Source: Caldithrix sp.
Lineage (GTDB): Bacteria > Zhuqueibacterota > Zhuqueibacteria > Oceanimicrobiales > Oceanimicrobiaceae
DNA length: 6,967 bases
Direction: 5' to 3'
NCBI GenBank assembly: GCA_004357015.1
Contig: SMXE01000129.1
Coordinates: 1-6,967 of the forward strand
A program made the position numbers and the translations under genes. A model generated the notes under the pieces. It ran no database searches, was not told the origin of the DNA, and worked only from the letters and a program-made list of their open reading frames with translations. This document shows positions 1 to 4,751 of this stretch, piece after piece (position 1 is the stretch's first letter; each line of letters starts with the position of its first letter).

Positions 1-27
1 CATACCGCGTGGTTTTTCCTGGCTCAT
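1..27 (-). CDS. 5' end of an unidentified gene running off the left edge
   Basis: Only the first nine codons are visible (MSQEKPRGM, read on the minus strand from the ATG at 27-25). The start is supported by a strong Shine-Dalgarno sequence, GGGAG at 37-33, five bases before the ATG. Nine residues are too few for a family assignment. They are polar and basic with no hydrophobic stretch, so no signal peptide is apparent. The gene lies downstream of the M1-barrel gene on the same strand, about 126 bases away, and could be read from its own promoter or by read-through. The existence of a start here is fairly likely; the product is unknown. Confidence 0.5.
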
Positions 28-32
28 CTGGT

Positions 33-37
33 CTCCC
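33..37 (-). promoter_or_regulatory. Ribosome binding site of the left-edge gene
   Basis: GGGAG on the minus strand, within AAAGGGAGAC, five bases before the ATG at 27. This is the main evidence that a gene begins here. Confidence 0.5.
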
Positions 38-115
38 TTTCTTACTCGATCCTGCGAATTCCGCTAACCTCAATAATTCCTGGCCCGGCGCAGCCGCTGA
101 ATTCAAAAACAAAAA

Positions 116-121
116 ATTATA
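116..121 (-). promoter_or_regulatory. Possible -10 promoter element for the left-edge gene
   Basis: A perfect TATAAT is read on the minus strand in an AT-rich stretch just after the stop codon of the M1-barrel gene. The best -35 candidate, TTCGGC at 145-140 with an 18-base spacer, matches TTGACA poorly. If real, it would give a leader of about 80 bases before the ATG at 27. AT-rich intergenic DNA produces such matches by chance, so this is weak. Confidence 0.25.
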
Positions 122-153
122 TACAAGAATACATGATTTGCCGAATAAAGTTC

Positions 154-1056
154 TTAAAATGCCTGCTCAAACCCAAACACCCACCTGAACCGTAATTCGC
201 TCTCGTCCGGTAACGGTTTATTGACCCAGATGGGGAAGTCGAGACGGAAGGTTGTCCACCTGCCGCCGGTGAAAATGGTGTACCACTGGTCCGGAAGAAA
301 ATTTTCGAACCGCAGACCAAGGCCGGCGTCAGCAAAAAATTCATGCTCCGAGTTGAGGAACTCCATCGATGCGATATCGGAGAAGACGACCATGGATAGG
401 GTCCCCAGAATTTTCCGCAACTTCCTTCGGTAAAATGGCGGATCAAATTTCTTCCGAAGCTCGACGTTGAGAGCGAGAACCTGGTCGCCGATGATGGGTT
501 GATTGTAGTAGCCGCGCAGGTTGCCGCCGCCCGGAAGGTGATAGTGCGCTTCTTCCGGAATGGAACCGTGGCTGCGCAGATAATATTTCTTAAACTGCTC
601 CCGCGGATTTGCACCGTCCAGAAAAATGAGGTCTTGAATCGGGGCCTTGTCGGAGTCGCCGATCTTCTTGCCAAAAGCTCTGAAGAACAGCCCTTCATCG
701 TCGCGCGGAAACGAGAATTTTACCTCGCCCCAAAAGGCGTTGAATGTGAAATCGCTGCCCCAGTCCCTTTGTGAGGTATCGAAGCCCAGAACGATATTTG
801 AAAACCAGCTCATACCTCTCGGATTCACGCCGTAGCGAAAGTAGGCTTTGTAAACGTCGCCGGCTTCCCAGGTCGGAATGACGATGTCGCTTTTCTGGTC
901 GTACTCACGCAGCACATAATCCTGGCCGTCGCCAAGCAATTTTGAGTAGTTGACGCCGACCACAAACTGGTGTTGCGGTGCATGCCGCAGGTATTGGCTG
1001 TTGAAAAAAGTAAGATGGCCGTCCACTTCAACGCGGCCTTCCATTTTTTGTGCCAT
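154..1056 (-). CDS. C-terminal Omp85-like beta-barrel part of the M1 peptidase gene (separated by a frame disruption)
   Basis: This frame carries the C-terminal third of the gene that begins at 3167. The ATG at 1056 is only the first methionine in this frame and is probably not a real start: the frame stays open further upstream and no ribosome binding site is evident. The 300 residues alternate polar and aromatic/hydrophobic positions like membrane beta-strands. Several features resemble the Omp85/bacterial surface antigen family: GGGNLRGYY at residues 176-184 followed by NVELR, similar to the family's conserved RGY/RGF loop and following strand; FADAGLGLRF near residue 241; and FRLDFPIW near residue 270. 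The last residue is phenylalanine (EQAF), as usual for outer-membrane barrels recognised by the BAM machinery. It probably anchors the peptidase in the outer membrane. Assignment to a barrel is fairly sure; which barrel family is less so. Confidence 0.75.
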   Translation of the reverse strand: MAQKMEGRVEVDGHLTFFNSQYLRHAPQHQFVVGVNYSKLLGDGQDYVLREYDQKSDIVIPTWEAGDVYKAYFRYGVNPRGMSWFSNIVLGFDTSQRDWGSDFTFNAFWGEVKFSFPRDDEGLFFRAFGKKIGDSDKAPIQDLIFLDGANPREQFKKYYLRSHGSIPEEAHYHLPGGGNLRGYYNQPIIGDQVLALNVELRKKFDPPFYRRKLRKILGTLSMVVFSDIASMEFLNSEHEFFADAGLGLRFENFLPDQWYTIFTGGRWTTFRLDFPIWVNKPLPDESELRFRWVFGFEQAF

Positions 1057-3167
1057 GAGCGTCCGCGCGTTCGGAAACCCAGTGCCCTCACTCGATTCGA
1101 ATAGCGAACCCGGCCATCCAGCTCTGCCGAATCGCTGCCGTACCAGAGGCCGATCTCTGATTTTCTGGCTGCCCCCTGACTGGCGCGCAGTCTCCCGCCA
1201 AACCTGAATTTGTCGACTTCATTGTACCAGCCACTCGGCCGCCAGGTTACGAGATAAGTATCCCTCGGGATGTAATTCATGTTCGGGTAATCGAACATAA
1301 ATTCAATGGTCCTGCCGCTATTATTGGAACGGGAGTTATCGAGAATCGCGTCGCCAGGATCGAGAAGAACTTTTTTCGGTTTGCTCGTGGTGGAGAAAAC
1401 AACCTTGCCAATCTTGTCAGCGCCGTCCCAGCGCTGTATGAGGGTGTCACCCGCCGCTGTGATCAACTGTACTTCGACCGGCATCCTGCCGTCGGCTTTC
1501 CTGAGTATAGGGACTTCGGTACGCCACCCTTTGCCTACTTTTTTCTTTTTCACTTTCCCAAGCGCGTAGTCGATGGTCGGCGTTTCGTGCAGCCACTGTT
1601 CGAAGAACCAACCAAGATCCTGTCCACTCACATCTTCGCAGACTTGCTTGAAACGCGCCTCATTGACATGCTTGAATTGCCAGCGTTCGAAGTAGGTTTT
1701 GCAGATTTTGTCGAAGGTGGAGTCCCCGACAACGTATTTCAGCATGTCGTAAAAAAAAGCGCCCTTGGTGTAGACGTTTCGCATGTAGCTGAAGGGCTCG
1801 TTGTATTTGCCCGCAGCTCTGGAAAGCGGTTCGTCGTGTCCCGAGTTCATGTAAGCCAGGAGCGCATCGCGGCTTGTTTCGCGGTTGGTCTTAACGGGAC
1901 GGCGGCGTTGCAACCAATTGGCCTTCTTCAAGAACGTCTTGCGGTCGAAGCCCCATTTGCCGTAGCGCGTCTCCATATACCAGCGCGTCTGAAAGCTGGT
2001 AAACCCTTCGTCAAGCCAGGCTTCTTGCAATTCGTTGTTCGCCAGAATACCGTAGAAATAGATGTGGCCCACTTCGTGCAGAATCACCTTTTCGCCCTGC
2101 GATGAATTCATCACCAGCATCGGGTACTCCATGCCGCCGCGGAGCAGGCCGTTCGCCACCGTCAATTGCGGGTAGGGATAGCGCCCGAACTTTTCTGAAA
2201 GCCAGGCCAGCGCGCGCTGCGACTTTTGGATGACAGTTCCCCGCCATCTGTTGCGCGCGGACGACCGATACAGCACGTGAATGGGAATGCCGTCCCACTC
2301 GCCGTATTCGTACAAAAAATCAGGACCGGCGACCCAGGCAAAATCGTGCACGTTTTCCGCATGAAATGTGACTGTGCGCAGGTTGCCTTCCGCGGACTGG
2401 GCACGGATCTCTTCCTGAGTTTTCTTGCGCTGTTCACGCCGCTCGGCTTCTGCCAGAGAAGTGTCCACCCTCACCATTTCCCAACCGGGGTCGCCGTCCG
2501 TAACCACACCGGTTGCGCCGATGATGTACTCGAACGGCGTGCTGATGCTGACATCGAACGTGCCAAACTCGCCGTAGAATTCGCCGATGAGATGGAAGGG
2601 CTCCGCATGCCAGCCATCCTGGTCGTAGACACAGACTTTTGGATACCACTGCCCGAAATCGTACTGAAAGCCACGGTAGCCGGCCCGGCTGCTGTGTTTT
2701 CTTACTTTATGATAAAAGGAGAGTTGGATAGTTATTTCGCCGGCAGGCGGTAGCGGCGCCGGCAGTTTCGCCTTGAGGATAGTGTCGTCGATTTCGAAGG
2801 CTGTCACAGAAAAGTGGTCGTTGCGGGCTTCGGAGTTCGCAACGATGCGAAAGGATTCGACTTCGATGTAGCCGCCGTCCTTTTCAGATTTGAGCAGACG
2901 GCGATGAAATTTTCGGGCTTCCTGCGCCTTGATGGTTTGCGAGTTCTTGTAAGCGTTGGGATAAAGATGGAGATAGATATTGTAAAGCGTGTCGGGCGAG
3001 TTATTCCTGTACAGGATGGTTTCGTCACCCACCAGCGCGTGCTCGATGGGCAGCAAGGTAATGTCCATCTTGTAGTGCACAAACTGCTGCCAGTAGTCGT
3101 CCTGGGCTTTCAGACCACCCGTACAGAATAGGAGAATGATGCTCAATGCCGGCAAATATTGGCGCAA
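825..3167 (-). CDS. M1-family (gluzincin) zinc metallopeptidase, secreted; N-terminal part of a frame-disrupted peptidase-barrel gene
   Basis: A zinc aminopeptidase-like enzyme, expected to act outside the cytoplasm. Residues are counted from the TTG at 3167. A signal peptide covers about residues 1-21 (MRQYLPALS..., ending GLKA/Q). An M1 N-terminal beta domain is followed by GGMEYP (344-349, the position of the GAMEN substrate-binding motif), HEVGH (364-368), then 18 residues and the third zinc ligand E387 in WLDEG. The likely catalytic tyrosine is Y466 in VYTKGAFFYDM. All key catalytic residues are present. A charged segment rich in E, R, K and Q (about 240-262) interrupts the N-terminal domain. 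From about residue 705 to the stop at 825 the reading is out of frame: the true continuation lies in the frame of 154-1056. With one base restored, the gene runs 3167-154 and encodes about 1004 residues. No ATG start exists. TTG 3167 gives the best signal peptide, with GGAG ten bases before it. TTG 3245 also has a GGAG but gives an unusually long leader, and TTG 3302 sits in the terminator tail. Confidence 0.88.
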   Translation of the reverse strand: MRQYLPALSIILLFCTGGLKAQDDYWQQFVHYKMDITLLPIEHALVGDETILYRNNSPDTLYNIYLHLYPNAYKNSQTIKAQEARKFHRRLLKSEKDGGYIEVESFRIVANSEARNDHFSVTAFEIDDTILKAKLPAPLPPAGEITIQLSFYHKVRKHSSRAGYRGFQYDFGQWYPKVCVYDQDGWHAEPFHLIGEFYGEFGTFDVSISTPFEYIIGATGVVTDGDPGWEMVRVDTSLAEAERREQRKKTQEEIRAQSAEGNLRTVTFHAENVHDFAWVAGPDFLYEYGEWDGIPIHVLYRSSARNRWRGTVIQKSQRALAWLSEKFGRYPYPQLTVANGLLRGGMEYPMLVMNSSQGEKVILHEVGHIYFYGILANNELQEAWLDEGFTSFQTRWYMETRYGKWGFDRKTFLKKANWLQRRRPVKTNRETSRDALLAYMNSGHDEPLSRAAGKYNEPFSYMRNVYTKGAFFYDMLKYVVGDSTFDKICKTYFERWQFKHVNEARFKQVCEDVSGQDLGWFFEQWLHETPTIDYALGKVKKKKVGKGWRTEVPILRKADGRMPVEVQLITAAGDTLIQRWDGADKIGKVVFSTTSKPKKVLLDPGDAILDNSRSNNSGRTIEFMFDYPNMNYIPRDTYLVTWRPSGWYNEVDKFRFGGRLRASQGAARKSEIGLWYGSDSAELDGRVRYSNRVRALGFRTRGRSWHKKWKAALKWTAILLFSTANTCGMHRNTSLWSASTTQNCLATARIMCCVSTTRKATSSFRPGKPATFTKPTFATA
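1044..1130 (-). other. Interval holding the frame disruption in the M1-barrel gene
   Basis: Upstream of here the coding frame reads sensibly (SDSAELDGRVRYSNRV); downstream the sensible frame is the -1 frame (MEGRVEVDGHLTFF). Both frames are open across the interval, so the exact site cannot be fixed. A run of six A on the coding strand (T at 1044-1049 on plus) is a good candidate: adding a single A would join the frames. The total length 3167-154 plus one base is divisible by three, which fits a one-base loss. It could be a sequencing or assembly error, a true mutation, or, less likely, programmed -1 slippage. Confidence 0.8.
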
Positions 3168-3300
3168 GAAGAAGTGTCTCCGAATAGTTTCTACGAGCGG
3201 TTCTGAGTATCTCCGGTGAATCGGGAACCCGTCAAAAAAAACCAATCCGTCTCCGCTGTACAGACTGAAGATTAACTTAAAAAAAATGCAAACGAGAAGC

Positions 3301-3333
3301 AAGGAAGAAAGCCGGCGCTCTGAAGGCGCCGGC
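3301..3333 (-). terminator. Intrinsic terminator downstream of the PDZ lipoprotein gene
   Basis: A perfect 8-bp GC-only stem (GCCGGCGC at 3311-3318 paired with GCGCCGGC at 3326-3333) has a seven-base loop. Read on the minus strand it is followed by the T-rich stretch TTTCTTCCTT. It lies 35 bases after the PDZ gene stop and before the M1 gene. The tail is not a pure T run, so termination may be partial. On the plus strand no T tract follows the stem. Confidence 0.75.
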
Positions 3334-3367
3334 GTTTATGGCAGAACGAGAAATAATAGGGCGGGGG

Positions 3368-4423
3368 TTAGACTGTTTCGTCCGGATCGTCGATATGAAT
3401 CCGGATGTCCAGGTTTTCCAGATCGAGCTTAAGCTTCTCCATTTCCTTTTCTAATTCTTCGCCCAAGCCCTCGAGTTCGCGCTCCAGTTCCGCGCCAAAC
3501 TGCTGCAAAGGAATCTCGATTCTGATTCTGTGCTCAAAGTCCATATTGAGCTCATGCTTGAGTTCATCCTGCCATTCATTCATCTCATGTTTCCACTGCA
3601 GCATATCGTCGTTGTCAAAATTGAAACGGAAGGATGAGTGGCGGTACGTTCTCTCCAACTCGGCCTTCAGGGTGATTTCGCGGCCTTTTCTTTTCACTAC
3701 AATTTCAACTTCATCTCCGGGCTCCTTGTCGGCCAGAATATCCAGAAGATCGGTTTCGCCTCTGATTTTTTCTTCATCCACCTTTACAATAACATCGCCG
3801 GCCTTGAGTCCTGCCTCGTCAGCGGGACTGTCCTCCATGACTGAGAGCACCAGAACGCCTTCATTTTCATCAACGTCAAAATAGTCGGCCAGATCGTTAT
3901 TTAGGTCGGCCATCCGGATGCCAAGCCAGGCGCGGCCTGTGCGAAAGGAGAAGGCGTGCGGCGTGCGCGGCGGCTTGGGTGGTCTGAAGCGCCGGTTCCC
4001 GGTGAGCATCTTCTCGGGCCTTTCTTCGATTCTGAGTTTCAGCTTTTCCTTCTCCCCGTCCCGAATGATCTCCACTTTCACTCTGTCTCCGGGCCTTTTT
4101 CGACTGACAGCGCGGGTTAGATCCCTGGTCTTGCGAATGGTCTTGCCATCAAACTTGATGATGACGTCCTCTTCCTGCAGGCCGGCATCTTCGGCAGGAC
4201 TGCCCGCGACCACGTCGTTCACCAGAACGCCATTCCGGATGTCCAGACCAAGGTAGCCACGAAGTTCCCGGTCCAAATCCTGCACATAGACGCCGATCCA
4301 CCCCTTGCTCTTACTCTGCTTTTCCGCGGACCGCGGCAGTTGCGGACCACATGCTGTGGCGAAAAACAGCGTCAGCAAAACCACTCCCATCAGGGGGACA
4401 AAATGACTTTTTCCTGATTTCAT
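3368..4423 (-). CDS. Lipoprotein with two PDZ domains and an acidic helical tail
   Basis: A 351-residue envelope protein. The N-terminus has basic residues, a hydrophobic core, and a lipobox-like ending ATAC with the putative lipid-attached cysteine at residue 25, predicting a lipoprotein. PDZ domain 1 spans about residues 41-136 (GWIGVYV..., GVLVNDVVAGSPAEDAGL, EEDVIIKFDGK). PDZ domain 2 spans about 164-256 (AWLGIRM..., GVLVLSVMEDSPADEAGL, AGDVIVKVDEE). They resemble the PDZ domains of HtrA/DegP and related proteases, but there is no trypsin-like or other catalytic domain. Residues about 275-343 are rich in E, L, K and are probably helical or coiled coil, ending in the acidic DDPDETV. It likely binds peptides or partner proteins at the membrane; its function is unknown. 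The ATG at 4423 is chosen because GGAG lies seven bases upstream; the ATG at 4429 is only one base from it. Confidence 0.88.
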   Translation of the reverse strand: MKSGKSHFVPLMGVVLLTLFFATACGPQLPRSAEKQSKSKGWIGVYVQDLDRELRGYLGLDIRNGVLVNDVVAGSPAEDAGLQEEDVIIKFDGKTIRKTRDLTRAVSRKRPGDRVKVEIIRDGEKEKLKLRIEERPEKMLTGNRRFRPPKPPRTPHAFSFRTGRAWLGIRMADLNNDLADYFDVDENEGVLVLSVMEDSPADEAGLKAGDVIVKVDEEKIRGETDLLDILADKEPGDEVEIVVKRKGREITLKAELERTYRHSSFRFNFDNDDMLQWKHEMNEWQDELKHELNMDFEHRIRIEIPLQQFGAELERELEGLGEELEKEMEKLKLDLENLDIRIHIDDPDETV

Positions 4424-4430
4424 TCTCATA

Positions 4431-4434
4431 CTCC
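4431..4434 (-). promoter_or_regulatory. Ribosome binding site of the PDZ lipoprotein gene
   Basis: GGAG in the context CGTGGAGTATGAGAATG on the minus strand. The spacing is one base to the first ATG and seven to the second, which favours the second ATG (4423) as the start. Confidence 0.6.
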
Positions 4435-4621
4435 ACGTTTTGTGGTGATTATTTCGATTACTTAATTTGGAGATGTGTTGTTTCTTGTTTAATTCAATAT
4501 GGTTAGCAGGGGTGTTCCTTAACAGTCAAGCCCTATATGTTTTTGACGCTTTTGTTTTGAGAATGGTTGCAAGTTTTTTCATATTGGGCCAGGAACATAG
4601 GTGGCTACAGCACGTAAGAAA

Positions 4622-4633
4622 TGTAAGTTTACA
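4622..4633. repeat. Short inverted repeat, possible operator or small hairpin
   Basis: TGTAA-GT-TTACA is a perfect dyad in the divergent intergenic region, flanked further out by AAGAA (4617-4621, sharing the last A) and TTCTT (4640-4644). The shape and position suit a regulator binding site, but five-base arms in AT-rich DNA can occur by chance. Confidence 0.25.
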
Positions 4634-4670
4634 CTTCAGTTCTTCAATTGACCGTCCAAAAAAGTGAATC

Positions 4671-4680
4671 GTCTTAAGAC
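4671..4680. repeat. Ten-base palindrome GTCTTAAGAC, possible operator
   Basis: A perfect palindrome 72 bases before the TPR gene start, in the divergent promoter region. No second copy was noticed in the window. Function is not shown. Confidence 0.25.
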
Positions 4681-4737
4681 CCGCCTTTGCACTTCTTGAC
4701 GGAATTATATTCTGGTCTGCGTGTTGTTCTAACAAAT

Positions 4738-4741
4738 GGAG
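4738..4741 (+). promoter_or_regulatory. Ribosome binding site of the TPR-peptidase gene
   Basis: GGAG lies ten bases before the TTG at 4752. Together with the in-frame TGA at 4746-4748 it fixes the non-ATG start. Confidence 0.6.
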
Positions 4742-4751
4742 CAACTGATAC

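Larger units (their letters stand above)
4424..4751. other. AT-rich divergent intergenic region
   Basis: These 328 bases separate the minus-strand PDZ gene from the plus-strand TPR gene, so both promoters should lie here. The composition is clearly more AT-rich than the flanking genes. I found no convincing paired -35/-10 elements for sigma-70. Candidates on plus are TATATT at 4706-4711 and TTGAC at 4648-4652 and 4695-4699, none with a good partner. Two short dyads are present (4622-4633 and 4671-4680). The open frames crossing the region (4467-4667 plus, 4526-4807 minus) lack convincing starts and recognisable protein sequence, and are not accepted as genes. Confidence 0.6.

Noticed and set aside
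117..698. 193-codon open frame on the minus strand
   Set aside because: Overlaps the barrel-coding frame, which has coherent barrel motifs; this one has low-complexity S/R/T-rich sequence typical of a shadow.
1587..2105. 172-codon open frame on the plus strand
   Set aside because: It is antisense to the M1 catalytic domain, whose motifs are unmistakable on the other strand.
2226..2753. 175-codon open frame on the plus strand
   Set aside because: Antisense to the M1 N-terminal domain; no recognisable domain or ribosome binding site.
3168..3302. Extension of the M1 gene to the TTG at 3302
   Set aside because: This start falls in the tail of the PDZ-gene terminator and would put about 45 residues before the natural signal peptide.
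3405..3884. 159-codon serine-rich open frame on the plus strand
   Set aside because: A mirror image of the glutamate/leucine-rich PDZ protein tail and second PDZ domain; the serine richness comes from reading that DNA in reverse.
4467..4667. 66-codon hydrophobic open frame on the plus strand
   Set aside because: Starts at TTG without a ribosome binding site in AT-rich DNA, where hydrophobic translations are expected by chance.
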